Positions 55,572-64,000 of a stretch of DNA of 64,000 nt are shown in pieces. Numbering within the stretch: position 1 is the stretch's first letter; every line of letters begins with the position of its first letter. Both the position numbers and the translations under genes were made by a program. The notes under the pieces are model-generated. The model searched no databases. It worked only from the letters and a program-made list of their open reading frames with translations, and was not told the DNA's origin. Origin of the DNA: Pedococcus badiiscoriae (GTDB lineage: Bacteria > Actinomycetota > Actinomycetes > Actinomycetales > Dermatophilaceae); the NCBI RefSeq assembly GCF_013408925.1, contig NZ_JACCAB010000001.1, positions 992,001 through 1,056,000 of the forward strand, given 5' to 3'.

Positions 55572-56449
55572 GGCCCCTCCAGCAGGTCGACGTCCGGTCC
55601 CGGTCGGACGCCGGACACGTCCATCCCGCTCACCAGGTCGGCCACCCGGCGGACCTGGCCGCCCACCCGCAGCACCGCCTCGGAGTCGGCCTGCAACCAG
55701 GGCACCAGCACGAAGCCGCGTTCGTGGGCCCGGGGGTGCGGCAGGGTGAGGGTCGGGCTCTCCATGACGATGTCGGTGTCGAACACGGGGTCGCCGTACT
55801 GGATGAGGTCGAGGTCCAGGGTCCTTGGCCCCCAGGGGATCTCGCGGGTGCGCCCGTGGGCCCGCTCGATGTCGTGCAGGGCGGCCAGGAGCGACGAGGG
55901 GGCGAGGTGGGTCGTGCCCGTCACCACGGCGTTGAGGTAGGCCGGCTGCTCGGGGCCGCCGACCGGGTCGGTCTCGACGACCGAGGAGACCTCGACGATG
56001 TCGATCAGGCCGTACAGGGAGATCGCCGCGTCGTGCAGCGTCTCGACGGAGTCGCCGATGTTGGAGCCCATCGCGATGACGACCTGCGCCCGACGCTCGC
56101 GGTTCACCCGCACCTGCACGTCGGTGAACGGGTGCCCCACGGGGGCTTCGGGCTTGTGGACGACGACCTCGACGGCCTCGACGAGCGGCCGCAGGAGCAC
56201 CCTGTCGGCGATCCGCGACGCCAGGGCCTCGATGAGGTCGAGGGAGTCGCCCTCGATGAGGGCCACGACGTCGCCGGCGACCTCGGCGTAGTTGACGGTG
56301 TCGGCCAGGTCGTCGCTGGTGCCCGCGGGCCCGAGGTCGAGGTGCATGGTCACGTCGACGACGAAGGTCTGGCCGTCACGCTTCTCGAAGTCCAGGACGC
56401 CGTGGTGCCCGCGGGCGGAGATCCCTTTCAGGACAATCTGATCCGTCAT
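55565..56449 (-). CDS. folBK: Dihydroneopterin aldolase / hydroxymethyl-dihydropterin pyrophosphokinase fusion
   Basis: A single 294-residue frame carries FolB (residues 1-119: LKGISARGHHGVLDFEKRDG, catalytic Lys in VVHKPEAPV) and then FolK (121-294: VVIAMGSNIGDSVETL, PWGPRTLDLDLIQYGD). There is no stop or new Shine-Dalgarno between them, so the two successive folate enzymes form a fusion. In mycobacteria they are separate adjacent genes. The ATG is at 56449, 46 bp past folP. Confidence 0.92.
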   Translation of the reverse strand: MTDQIVLKGISARGHHGVLDFEKRDGQTFVVDVTMHLDLGPAGTSDDLADTVNYAEVAGDVVALIEGDSLDLIEALASRIADRVLLRPLVEAVEVVVHKPEAPVGHPFTDVQVRVNRERRAQVVIAMGSNIGDSVETLHDAAISLYGLIDIVEVSSVVETDPVGGPEQPAYLNAVVTGTTHLAPSSLLAALHDIERAHGRTREIPWGPRTLDLDLIQYGDPVFDTDIVMESPTLTLPHPRAHERGFVLVPWLQADSEAVLRVGGQVRRVADLVSGMDVSGVRPGPDVDLLEGPW

Positions 56450-56495
56450 CGCTGCACCCGCGTCATCGCTGCACCTCTGGTCGATGTCGCCCGCG

Positions 56496-57353
56496 TCACT
56501 GGGCCTCCTGGATGGCGCGGGCGACCCGCATGGCGTCGAGGGTGGAGGGGATGTGGTGGACCCGCACGCCCCACGCGCCGAGCCGAGCGGCATGCATCGA
56601 CGTCGCGGCCGTGGCCGGGTCGCGGTCCAGCGGTGGCCTCGGCTGCCCACCGGCCGGCACCCCGATCCGGCCGAGGAAGGTCTTGCGCGAGGTGCCGACC
56701 AGGATGGGGTGGTCGAGCGCCAGCAGTCGGTCCAGCCCGCGCAGCAGGGACCAGTTGTGCCCGGTGAGCTTGGCGAACCCGAAGCCGGGGTCGAGCACGA
56801 TCCGGTCGGCGGCGATCCCGGCAGCCACCAGCTCGTCCGCCCGACGGGACAGCTCGGCCACCACCTCACCGACCACGTCGCCGTAGACGGCGCGGGACTG
56901 CATGTCGGCGCTGTGCCCCCGCCAGTGCATCGCCACGAACGGCACGCCCGCCTCGGCGACCATCCCGGCCATCTCGGGATCGGCCATCCCACCGCTCACG
57001 TCGTTGACGATCGCCGCTCCCGCGGCAAGGGCGTCCGCAGCCACCTCGGCGCGCATCGTGTCGACCGACACGACGGCACCCGCGGCGGCAAGGGCGGTCA
57101 CGACGGGCAGCACCCGACGCCGCTCCTCGGCCACCGAGGGGCGCTCGGCCCCCGGCCGGGTCGACTCCCCGCCGACGTCCACGATGTCGGCTCCCTGGGA
57201 CATCAGCTCGCGACCGTGCTCGATCGCGGCCGACGGCTCGAACCACTGACCACCGTCACTGAACGAGTCGGGGGTCACGTTGACCACCCCCATGACGACC
57301 GGCAGGCCGTCGGACCGGCGCAGCGGCCAGGCGACGGTCGGGGGCGTGCTCAT
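56496..57353 (-). CDS. folP: Dihydropteroate synthase
   Basis: Joins p-aminobenzoate to dihydropterin pyrophosphate; the sulfonamide target. A 285-residue TIM barrel: GVVNVTPDSFSDGG near the N-terminus, DVGGESTRPGA, IVNDVSGG, VLDPGFGFAKL and GTSRKTFLG. The ATG at 57353 overlaps the upstream MprF-like gene stop (ATGA). It lies in the folate operon with folE upstream and folBK downstream. Confidence 0.96.
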   Translation of the reverse strand: MSTPPTVAWPLRRSDGLPVVMGVVNVTPDSFSDGGQWFEPSAAIEHGRELMSQGADIVDVGGESTRPGAERPSVAEERRRVLPVVTALAAAGAVVSVDTMRAEVAADALAAGAAIVNDVSGGMADPEMAGMVAEAGVPFVAMHWRGHSADMQSRAVYGDVVGEVVAELSRRADELVAAGIAADRIVLDPGFGFAKLTGHNWSLLRGLDRLLALDHPILVGTSRKTFLGRIGVPAGGQPRPPLDRDPATAATSMHAARLGAWGVRVHHIPSTLDAMRVARAIQEAQ

Positions 57354-59071
57354 CCCCGGCCACCGAGCCAGCTGAGCGTCGGCCAGGTGAGGAACGCCTC
57401 CGCCTCGAGGGCGGCGAGACCGACCCGCGGCAGGTCGGACGCCGAGGGGTAGACGAGGAACCGAGGCTGCCACTGCGGCTGGAACTTCGCGTTGAACCGG
57501 TAGAGGCTCTCGATCTGGAGCCAGCGCGACGCGAAGAGCAGCAACCGCCGCCACATCCGCAGGATCGGGCCGGCGCCCAGCTTGCCACCGCGTTCCAGCA
57601 CCGAGCGGAAGGCCGCGAAGTTCAGGGACACCCGCTTGACGCCCATCCCCGGCGCTGCCGCGAGCGCCTCGGTGATCATGAGCTCGTTGACCCCCGCGTC
57701 GGCGCTGGCGTCGCGCCGCATGACGTCGAGGGACATCCCGTCGGCACCCCACGGCACGAACTGGAGGAACGCTCGCACGACCCCGTCCTGCCGCGCCACG
57801 ACGAACACGCACTCAGGGTCGTCGTCGTCGAGCAACCGGCCCAGGGCCATCGAGAACCCCCGCTCCGTGGCGCTGGAGCGCCACGCGGCGGCATCCCTCA
57901 TCGCCCGGTCACGCACGTCGGGGCTGACGTCGCGGACGCGACACACCTGCACGTCATACCCGGCGCGGGCGACCCGACCCACCATCTGCCGCACGTTGCG
58001 CATCGGCCGACCCGCGAGGGTGAACGCCGAGGCGTCGACGACGGCCTCGTCACCGAGCTCGAGCGCGGTGAAGCCGGTCTCGCGCACCCAGATCGTGCCG
58101 GCGTGCTCGGAGCACCCCAGCACGGCCGGCGTCCACGCGTGCGCGTCGGCCTCCGCCAGGAACGCGTGCATCGCCCCGGGCCACGCCTCGGGGTCCCCGA
58201 CGGGGTCCCCGCTGGCCAGCATCACGCCCGACACCACGCGGTAGGCGATGGCCGCCTTGCCGCTCGACGACCAGATCACCGACTTGTCCCGCCGGGTGTT
58301 GAAATAGGCCAGCGAGTCGCCGTGCCGGTCGACGAGGGCGCGGAGCCTGGCTTCGTCGTCGGGCGTCAGCGACGGCATCGGCTCCGGGGGACGCAGCGCG
58401 AGGTAGACGGTCGTGAGCATCGTCATCAGGCCGAGCCCCAGCAGCAGCGAACCGACGATGTCGGAGGCTCGGTCTCGGGTGAACACCAGCGGTCCGTTGG
58501 CCCCCACCATGCCCAGTACCAGCTCCTGGGCGAGGTTCCACAGGCCGGGGAAGCCACCGACGATCATGTGCCGGTTGAGCCACAGGACGAGGCTGCCCGT
58601 CACGACCGACACCGTGAGCAGCACCACGAACGCGCGCACCGCGCGCCACCGCGTGGTGGGGTCACCCAGGGCGCGGAACTCCCCGCGGTAGCGCACCAGC
58701 AGCAAGAGCCCCACGACGGCGATCGCCGCGGCGACGGGCTCGGTCTTGATGGTGTGCAGCCCGGCCGACAGGGCCAGCAGCCCGATGGCCGCCCGCCAGG
58801 CTCGACGCTTGCGCCGCTTGAGCGAGTGCCCGAGCACGACGAGGAAGATGCCGGACACGACGGTGGCCGCGGCGGCCGCGTCGGACAGCGCCCCCGGGAG
58901 CATCTCGGTCAGACCGTGCAGGTGCACCCGCCACGAGTGCGCCAGCCCCGTCAGCAGGTCGACCGTGCCGATGAGGTAGGTGAGGTTCCCCAGCAGTCGC
59001 GGTGCCTTGGACGCCGCGAGTATGCCGGGAAGCTTGGAAGGGGTGGGCCGCGCGAGTTCGCGTCCCCTCAC
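57350..59071 (-). CDS. DUF2156 / MprF-like membrane protein (phosphatidylglycerol lysyltransferase C-terminal domain)
   Basis: A 573-residue protein: N-terminal membrane domain with about six helices (to residue 230), then a soluble tandem GNAT-fold DUF2156 domain (from about 245; [57 protein letters not shown] end). MprF proteins aminoacylate phosphatidylglycerol using charged tRNA; whether this one does is unknown, as many actinomycete DUF2156 proteins are uncharacterised. The GTG start overlaps the folE stop (GTGA) and its stop overlaps folP, so it sits inside the folate operon. Confidence 0.88.
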   Translation of the reverse strand: MRGRELARPTPSKLPGILAASKAPRLLGNLTYLIGTVDLLTGLAHSWRVHLHGLTEMLPGALSDAAAAATVVSGIFLVVLGHSLKRRKRRAWRAAIGLLALSAGLHTIKTEPVAAAIAVVGLLLLVRYRGEFRALGDPTTRWRAVRAFVVLLTVSVVTGSLVLWLNRHMIVGGFPGLWNLAQELVLGMVGANGPLVFTRDRASDIVGSLLLGLGLMTMLTTVYLALRPPEPMPSLTPDDEARLRALVDRHGDSLAYFNTRRDKSVIWSSSGKAAIAYRVVSGVMLASGDPVGDPEAWPGAMHAFLAEADAHAWTPAVLGCSEHAGTIWVRETGFTALELGDEAVVDASAFTLAGRPMRNVRQMVGRVARAGYDVQVCRVRDVSPDVRDRAMRDAAAWRSSATERGFSMALGRLLDDDDPECVFVVARQDGVVRAFLQFVPWGADGMSLDVMRRDASADAGVNELMITEALAAAPGMGVKRVSLNFAAFRSVLERGGKLGAGPILRMWRRLLLFASRWLQIESLYRFNAKFQPQWQPRFLVYPSASDLPRVGLAALEAEAFLTWPTLSWLGGRG

Positions 59072-59661
59072 CGCTTGCCTCCCAGCAGGAGCGCCATGGC
59101 CTCGGCCCTGGTGGCCGGGTCCCGCAGCTGGCCGCGGACGGCGGAGGTGATGGTCCGGGACCCCGGCTTGCGGATGCCGCGCATGGACATGCACAGGTGC
59201 TCGCACTCCACGATGACGATCACGCCCTGGGCGCCCAGGTGGGTGACGAGCGAGTCGGCGACCTGGGTCGTCAGCCGCTCCTGCACCTGGGGCCGCCGGG
59301 CATACATCTCGACGAGGCGCGCCAGCTTGGACAGTCCGGTCACCCGGCCGTCCTTGGCCGGGATGTAGCCGACATGGGCCACCCCGTGGAAGGGCACGAG
59401 ATGGTGCTCGCACATCGAGTACACCTCGATGTCACGCACCAGGATCATCTCCTCGTGCTCGATCTGGAACGTCTTCGCGAGGACGCTCGCGGCGTCCAGG
59501 GACAGCCCGGCGAAGAACTCGCCGTAGGCCCTGGCCACCCGGGCCGGGGTCTCGACGAGACCCTCGCGGTCCGGGTCCTCGCCGATGGCGATCAGCAGCT
59601 CGCGGACGGCCGCCTCCGCACGCGGCTGGTCGACCACGTGAAACTTGCCCTCAGAGGCCAT
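59068..59661 (-). CDS. folE: GTP cyclohydrolase I
   Basis: First step of folate synthesis. About 197 residues: the zinc-binding segment [38 protein letters not shown], and the second Cys in [11 protein letters not shown]. The start is uncertain: ATG 59661 overlaps the ftsH end by 11 bp; GTG 59679 would add six residues. It heads the folate genes and is coupled to ftsH upstream. Confidence 0.96.
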   Translation of the reverse strand: MASEGKFHVVDQPRAEAAVRELLIAIGEDPDREGLVETPARVARAYGEFFAGLSLDAASVLAKTFQIEHEEMILVRDIEVYSMCEHHLVPFHGVAHVGYIPAKDGRVTGLSKLARLVEMYARRPQVQERLTTQVADSLVTHLGAQGVIVIVECEHLCMSMRGIRKPGSRTITSAVRGQLRDPATRAEAMALLLGGKR

Positions 59662-61747
59662 TCGGATCGACCTGGCCACCCTCGGGGACTTCGATGACCT
59701 GGGTGGGCGGGTGCTCCTCGTGGGACTTGACCGCGCCGGCCTCGGCAGCCTTGTCGATCGCCTCGGCGGTCTGCCGGTTGGTGCCCGCGGACTCCAGGAC
59801 CGGGGCCGAGCCGTTCTGGGCGGCCCTCTCGGCCGGGGTCAGCACGGGCGGCTGGTCGGACAGGAAGCGGGTCTCGCTGGAGAGCCAGGTCGGACGCACC
59901 GGGCGCTTGCGGATGGGCCCGAAGATGGCCGCGAGCTCCTTGGCATTGAGCGTCTCGTGCTCGAGCAGGTCGAGGACCAGCCGGTCGAGGATGTCGCGGT
60001 TGTCGTTGATGACGTGCCAGGCCTCGTCGTGGGCGGCGTCGATGAGCTTGCGCACCTCCTCGTCGACGATGCTGGCGACCTCCTCGGAGTAGTCGCGCTG
60101 GTGGCCCATGTCCCGGCCGAGGAAGACCTCGCCCTGGGACTGCCCCAGCTTGATGGCCCCGACGCGCTCGCTCATGCCGTACTCGGTGACCATCTTCCGC
60201 GCCATACCGGTGGCCTTCTCGATGTCGTTCGAGGCACCGGTGGTGGGGTCGTGGAAGACGACCTCCTCGGCCACCCGACCACCCATCGCGTAGGACAGCT
60301 GGTCGAGGATCTCGTTGCGGGTCGTGGAGTACTTGTCGTCCGTCGGCATCACCATCGTGTAGCCGAGCGCCCGGCCACGGGGCAGGATCGTCACCTTGGT
60401 CACGGGGTCGAGGTGGTTCATCGCCGCAGCCACGATCGCGTGCCCACCCTCGTGGTAGGCGGTGATCTTGCGCTCCTTGGCGGACATGATCCGGGTGCGC
60501 TTCTGCGGGCCGGCGATGACGCGGTCGATGGCCTCGTCGAGGGCGGCGTCGTCGATGAGCTTGCCGTCGCTGCGGGCCGTGAGCAGAGCGGCCTCGTTGA
60601 GCACGTTCGCGAGGTCGGCGCCGGTGAAGCCGGGGGTCCGGCGGGCGACGGCCAGCAGGTCGACCCCGGTGGCCATCGGCTTGCCCTGCGAGTGCACCTC
60701 GAGGATGCGGTGCCGGCCGATCATGTCCGGGGCCTCGACCGCGATCTGGCGGTCGAACCGGCCGGGACGCAGCAGGGCCGGGTCGAGGATGTCGGGGCGG
60801 TTGGTCGCCGCGATGAGGATGACGTTGGTCTTGACGTCGAACCCGTCCATCTCGACGAGCAGCTGGTTGAGGGTCTGCTCGCGCTCGTCGTGCCCGCCAC
60901 CGAGGCCGGCGCCGCGGTGCCGCCCCACGGCGTCGATCTCGTCGACGAAGACGATCGCGGGAGCGTTGGCCTTGGCCTGCTCGAACAGGTCACGCACCCG
61001 GCTCGCACCGACACCGACGAACATCTCGACGAAGTCCGAACCGGAGATGGAGTAGAACGGCACGCCCGCCTCACCGGCGACGGCGCGGGCCAGCAGGGTC
61101 TTGCCCGTGCCGGGAGGGCCGTAGAGCAGCACACCCTTGGGGATCTTGGCGCCCACCGCGAGGAACTTCGCGGGCTCGGCCAGGAACTCCTTGATCTCGT
61201 GCAGCTCCTCGACCGCCTCGTCGGCCCCGGCGACGTCCGCGAAGGTCACCTTGGGGGTGTCCTTGCTGGCGAGCTTGGCCTTGGACTTGCCGAACTGCAT
61301 CACCCGCGAACCGCCACCCTGCATCTGGTTCATGAGGAACCAGAAGAGGCCGAGCAGGATGATGATCGGCAGCAGCGAGCCCAGCAGCGACAGCAGCGGG
61401 TTGGTGTCCTTGATGACCTGGTCCGTGCCTCCGGGCGGGGGGTTGTCGCCGAGGAGCTTGACCAGGGTGGGACCGGCAGCGTTGACGTACTGGGTGCGGA
61501 CCTTGCTGGCGTCCTTGATGCCCTTGCCGTCGGAGTAGGTCACACCCTTCTTGAGGTCGAGGTCGAGCACCTCGTTGTTCGTGATGACAGCCCGGTCGAC
61601 CTTCTTCTCGGTGATGAGCTGCTGGGCCGCAGAGGTGTCGATCCGCGTGTAACCACCGGCGTCGCTGAGGCTGAAGACCATCAGCGTGATCGCGATGACG
61701 GCGACGACCCAGAACAACGGGGCCCGAAGGATGCGCTTGAAATCCAT
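59651..61747 (-). CDS. ftsH: ATP-dependent zinc metalloprotease FtsH
   Basis: Membrane AAA+ protease, 698 residues. Two membrane helices (about 9-27 and 117-138) flank a periplasmic loop; Walker A GPPGTGKT at 210-217, the [11 protein letters not shown] pore region, SRH arginines in LRPGRFDRQ, and the zinc motif His-Glu-Gly-Gly-His at 432-436. The tail is long, acidic and low-complexity. The start ATG at 61747 is 27 nt from the AGGAGGA Shine-Dalgarno, with a perfect hairpin between them (see 61756-61781). Confidence 0.97.
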   Translation of the reverse strand: MDFKRILRAPLFWVVAVIAITLMVFSLSDAGGYTRIDTSAAQQLITEKKVDRAVITNNEVLDLDLKKGVTYSDGKGIKDASKVRTQYVNAAGPTLVKLLGDNPPPGGTDQVIKDTNPLLSLLGSLLPIIILLGLFWFLMNQMQGGGSRVMQFGKSKAKLASKDTPKVTFADVAGADEAVEELHEIKEFLAEPAKFLAVGAKIPKGVLLYGPPGTGKTLLARAVAGEAGVPFYSISGSDFVEMFVGVGASRVRDLFEQAKANAPAIVFVDEIDAVGRHRGAGLGGGHDEREQTLNQLLVEMDGFDVKTNVILIAATNRPDILDPALLRPGRFDRQIAVEAPDMIGRHRILEVHSQGKPMATGVDLLAVARRTPGFTGADLANVLNEAALLTARSDGKLIDDAALDEAIDRVIAGPQKRTRIMSAKERKITAYHEGGHAIVAAAMNHLDPVTKVTILPRGRALGYTMVMPTDDKYSTTRNEILDQLSYAMGGRVAEEVVFHDPTTGASNDIEKATGMARKMVTEYGMSERVGAIKLGQSQGEVFLGRDMGHQRDYSEEVASIVDEEVRKLIDAAHDEAWHVINDNRDILDRLVLDLLEHETLNAKELAAIFGPIRKRPVRPTWLSSETRFLSDQPPVLTPAERAAQNGSAPVLESAGTNRQTAEAIDKAAEAGAVKSHEEHPPTQVIEVPEGGQVDPNGL

Positions 61748-61755
61748 GTGTGTAG

Positions 61756-61781
61756 CGGGGCTGGCAGCCCCGTTTCCTCCT
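61756..61781 (-). promoter_or_regulatory. ftsH Shine-Dalgarno followed by a hairpin in the spacer
   Basis: On the minus strand AGGAGGA (61781-61775) is followed by the perfect stem CGGGGCT-gcc-AGCCCCG (61772-61756) and eight nt later by ATG (61747). Unfolded, the spacing is 27 nt, too long; with the stem folded it is about 10 nt, near optimal. The structure is seen directly; its effect on translation is inference. Confidence 0.7.
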
Positions 61782-61903
61782 GCTCGCTGACGCTGGGTGC
61801 CGTCGCCCGGCGTGGGCTCGGCTCTACCACGACGGTACTACGCAGTGCTCCGGTGGCTCGTGCTGGTCAACGACCCGGATGGGCGGAGTGTTCCGGGTGC
61901 CGC

Positions 61904-61921
61904 AGACGCCTCAGGGCGTCT
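61904..61921. terminator. Short hairpin downstream of hpt
   Basis: AGACGCC-TCAG-GGCGTCT, perfect 7-bp stem, 23 bp past the hpt stop. There is no T-run, so it is a weak terminator candidate for the tilS-hpt transcript before the ftsH promoter region. Confidence 0.4.
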
Positions 61922-61944
61922 TCAGGGTCTTCCGGGCTCGCGCC

Positions 61945-62496
61945 TCAGGCGTAGACGTGTGGGGCGAGGGTCCCCACCTCACGCAGGTTGCGGTACTTCT
62001 CGGCGTAGTCGAGGCCGTATCCCACGACGAACTCGTTGGGGATGTCGAAGCCGACCCACTTCACGTCGATCTCGACCTTGGCCGCCGCGGGCTTGCGCAG
62101 CAGGGTGCAGATCTCCACCGACGCCGGCGAACGGGACTCGAGGTTGGCCTTGATCCAGGACAGGGTCAGCCCGGAGTCGACGATGTCCTCGACGATGAGG
62201 ACGTGCTTGCCGGTGATGTCGGTGTCGAGGTCCTTGAGGATGCGGACCACGCCTGAGGACTTCGTGCCCGACCCGTACGACGACACGGCCATCCAGTCGA
62301 CCGGGGCGGTGCCCGGCAGCGCGCGCGACAGGTCGGCCATCACCATCACCGCACCCTTGAGGACGCCGACGAGCAGCAGGTCCTTGTCGGCATACTCCGC
62401 CCAGATCTCGCTCGCGAGCTCCTCGAGCCTGGCGTGGATCTCCTCCTCCGTGATGAGGACCTTCTCGAGATCGGCTCCCATGTGGGCAGCGTCCAC
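61945..62496 (-). CDS. hpt: Hypoxanthine phosphoribosyltransferase
   Basis: Purine salvage: hypoxanthine or guanine plus PRPP to the nucleotide. The PRPP-binding motif is VLIVEDIVDSGLTLSW, with LLVGVLKGAVMVMADL and the base-binding VKWVGFDIPNEFVVGYGLDY; 183 residues. The start is GTG 62496 or ATG 62481. It follows tilS by 35 bp; the tilS-hpt-ftsH order is widely conserved in bacteria. Confidence 0.95.
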   Translation of the reverse strand: MDAAHMGADLEKVLITEEEIHARLEELASEIWAEYADKDLLLVGVLKGAVMVMADLSRALPGTAPVDWMAVSSYGSGTKSSGVVRILKDLDTDITGKHVLIVEDIVDSGLTLSWIKANLESRSPASVEICTLLRKPAAAKVEIDVKWVGFDIPNEFVVGYGLDYAEKYRNLREVGTLAPHVYA

Positions 62497-62531
62497 GGCT
62501 CAAACTCCCTCGGTTGTCGGCGGGTGCGGGC

Positions 62532-63530
62532 CTATTCAACCCGAGCAGGTGGGGCGATGGATACCCGGCCGCCCGAGCGGGTCGCCTCCAGGGGGCCGGG
62601 AAGGCTCACCGGACCCTGTCCGTGCCAGCGGGTGAGCAGCGCGTCACACGCCTCGGTATGCCGGGTGCTCACCTGTCCGGCCGGCGCACCAGCCGCGACC
62701 ACGAGGCGCCGCCAGACCCGGGTCCGGACGGGTTGGGGCAGGTCGAGCAGGTCCTCCACCCCCACCGAGAACCCCGGTTCGGGGTGGAGGTCGAGGAGGG
62801 TGGCGAGGGCGGCTTCGGCGAGGTCGTCGAGGTGGTCGGCATCCTCTCGGAGCTGGTCGGCCGTGCGCGCGAGTGCTGCGGCCACTCCCGGACCGAGGTC
62901 ACGTTCGAGGTCCACCAGCGCCCGGCGAGCCCGCACCCGGGTGTAGGCCGGGTCGTCGTTCATCGGGTCGTCCCACCAGGTGAGGTGCTCCGCGGCGCAG
63001 GAGGCGCGCGTCTGGGCGCTGGTGACCCCGAGGAGGGGACGCCGGAAGCGGCCGCGGGCCCGCGGCATACCGGCGAGGGACCTGGTACCTGAGCCCCGGG
63101 CGAGGCCGAGCAGCACCTGCTCCGCCTGGTCGTCCAGGGTGTGCCCGAGCAGGACGAGGCGGGCACCGTGCTGGTCGGCGGCGGCGTCGAGGGCTGCGTA
63201 GCGCGCGTCGCGGGCAGCGGCCTCGAGGCCGTCCGCGCCGGGGACCACCTGCACGGGGGCCAGGATCACCGGGGCCAGGCCCAGGTCGTCACACTGCTCC
63301 GCGGCCCGGGTGGTGACCGACGCCGACTCCCCCGCCAGCCCGTGGTCGACCAGGATCGCGCCGGCCCGGACCGCCAGCCGGGGCGCCTCGAAGGCCACCG
63401 CGGCCGCGAGCGCGAGCGAGTCGGCGCCCCCGCTGCAGGCGACGAGGACCAGGTCGCCCGGCTGGCACTCGGCCAGGGTGGCGCGGACGGCGACGCGGAT
63501 CGCGGCGGTGGCCGGGTGCGGTCCCGTCAC
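62532..63530 (-). CDS. tilS: tRNA(Ile)-lysidine synthase
   Basis: Modifies C34 of tRNA(Ile) CAU to lysidine. The PP-loop SGGADS (residues 33-38) binds ATP; HTLDDQAEQVLLGLARGSG and PLLGVTSAQTRA are further family motifs. At 332 residues it is the short actinomycete form lacking the full C-terminal domain of E. coli TilS. The GTG is at 63530. An essential gene in most bacteria. Confidence 0.94.
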   Translation of the reverse strand: MTGPHPATAAIRVAVRATLAECQPGDLVLVACSGGADSLALAAAVAFEAPRLAVRAGAILVDHGLAGESASVTTRAAEQCDDLGLAPVILAPVQVVPGADGLEAAARDARYAALDAAADQHGARLVLLGHTLDDQAEQVLLGLARGSGTRSLAGMPRARGRFRRPLLGVTSAQTRASCAAEHLTWWDDPMNDDPAYTRVRARRALVDLERDLGPGVAAALARTADQLREDADHLDDLAEAALATLLDLHPEPGFSVGVEDLLDLPQPVRTRVWRRLVVAAGAPAGQVSTRHTEACDALLTRWHGQGPVSLPGPLEATRSGGRVSIAPPARVE

Positions 63531-63584
63531 CCCGGGCTCCCGTGGGGCAAGGGGGCCACGGTGGGCGTCCGTGCCAGCATCCGG

Positions 63585-64000
63585 TCAGCCGTGGACCCGC
63601 GCGACCCACGCCGAGGGCGTGGCGATCTCGGCCGGCAGGGGGAGCGTCTCGGGAGACTCCCAGATGCGATTGAAGCCGTCGGTGCCGACTGCCGCCGTGA
63701 CCTCCCGGACGAAGACCGCTCCGTCGCGGTACTGGCGCATCTTGGCCTCGAGACCGAGCAGCCGCCGCAGCACCCGGTCGAAGGCGCCGACGCCCTTGCG
63801 GCGCTCGTTGAAGGTGCTCCGGATGTGCGCGACCGAAGGGATGACCTGGGGGCCGACCTCGTCCATCACGACGTCGGCATGGCCTTCGAGCAGCGACATG
63901 ACGGCGGTGACCCCGGCGAGCTCGGCACGCTGCTGCGGCGACGCGATGAGGTCGGTGAGGCCGGCGCCACCGCTCTTGAGGGCGTCGGGGAGCTGCTTGC
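63585..64000 (-). CDS. Zinc-dependent metalloprotease-like protein (DUF2342), C-terminal part; runs off the right edge
   Basis: The last 138 codons are inside the window. The frame enters at 64000 as KQLPDALKSGG and continues QRAELAGVTAVMSLLEGHAD, containing the Glu-Gly-His-Ala-Asp segment typical of the DUF2342 family (annotated coenzyme F420 biosynthesis-associated or zinc-dependent metalloprotease). The catalytic HExxH region lies outside. In mycobacteria this gene (Rv3626c) is upstream of tilS, as here. The ATG 63899 is internal, not the start. Confidence 0.82.
   Translation of the reverse strand, partial: KQLPDALKSGGAGLTDLIASPQQRAELAGVTAVMSLLEGHADVVMDEVGPQVIPSVAHIRSTFNERRKGVGAFDRVLRRLLGLEAKMRQYRDGAVFVREVTAAVGTDGFNRIWESPETLPLPAEIATPSAWVARVHG

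Noticed and set aside
61748..61944. A small gene in the gap between hpt and ftsH
   Set aside because: No frame there has a plausible start with Shine-Dalgarno and recognisable content; it reads as the ftsH leader and the hpt downstream region.
59645..61954. 769-codon plus-strand frame opposite ftsH
   Set aside because: Compositional shadow of ftsH; Asp/Gly/Val/Arg-biased with no recognisable motif.

Overview
The window is very GC-rich, densely coded chromosomal DNA from a high-GC Gram-positive actinomycete. The gene content (Rex, Lsr2, bS22, a BldN-type sigma factor, ClpC, Ku with split LigD proteins, HemD fused to a methylase) and gene order match conserved blocks of Streptomyces (the rex-hemACD-bldN and clpC-lsr2-panCD-folE-ftsH neighbourhoods) and Mycobacterium (Rv0496-Rv0502 and Rv3596c-Rv3626c), as I know them. 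My best guess is a Micrococcales member near Intrasporangiaceae; that placement is inference. I saw no rRNA, tRNA, CRISPR array, transposase, integrase or phage gene, and no gene-free stretch longer than about 250 bp.

Layout. 1-5.3 kb: tetrapyrrole operon rex-hemA-hemC-hemD-hemB on the minus strand, with 4-bp start/stop overlaps from rex through hemD and an almost perfect Rex operator upstream. 5.4-8.1 kb: a thioredoxin-fold protein, then a BldN-like ECF sigma factor and its probable membrane anti-sigma partner. 8.1-20.5 kb: acyltransferase, SDR protein, the 32-residue ribosomal protein bS22, an excisionase-type HTH protein, acuC, a TrkA/KtrA-type potassium regulator, two acetyltransferase genes (one broken by an amber codon), proC, proline dehydrogenase, an ABC exporter with a TetR regulator, a TIM-barrel protein and Ppx/GppA. 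20.6-27.6 kb (plus strand): a cysteine-cluster protein, a methyltransferase, an SRPBCC protein, radA, disA, mutY and an MFS transporter.

27.7-35 kb: ArgA-type acetyltransferase, LCP lipoprotein, clpC, a probable ribbon-helix-helix protein with several palindromic upstream sites, and a PaaK-type ligase. 34.4-39.4 kb: membrane-anchored S1C protease, MoxR ATPase, DUF58 and two von Willebrand A proteins. 39.4-43.1 kb: DNA repair, with Nei2-type glycosylase and Ku divergent from separate ligase and polymerase proteins. 43.1-51 kb (minus strand): FhuF-like protein, lsr2, a small membrane protein, lysS, nadC, nadB, panD, panC and a DUF2520 protein, giving NAD and pantothenate synthesis. 51-55.1 kb: MidA-type methyltransferase, P450, lipoprotein and an orphan NuoD. 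55.1-64 kb (minus strand): DUF3180, fused folB-folK, folP, an MprF-like membrane protein, folE, ftsH, hpt, tilS and the end of a zinc metalloprotease-like gene.

I did not find a clear new multi-gene defence or mobile system. The least explained signals are at the DNA or RNA level: a strongly over-represented word GGTATGCC/GGCATACC across the window, a pair of equal-length related palindromes, three strong hairpins in a row between clpC and the LCP gene, clustered palindromes upstream of the ribbon-helix-helix-like gene, a hairpin between the ftsH Shine-Dalgarno and its start codon, and a BldN-like gene whose good Shine-Dalgarno precedes only ATC or ATT in frame.
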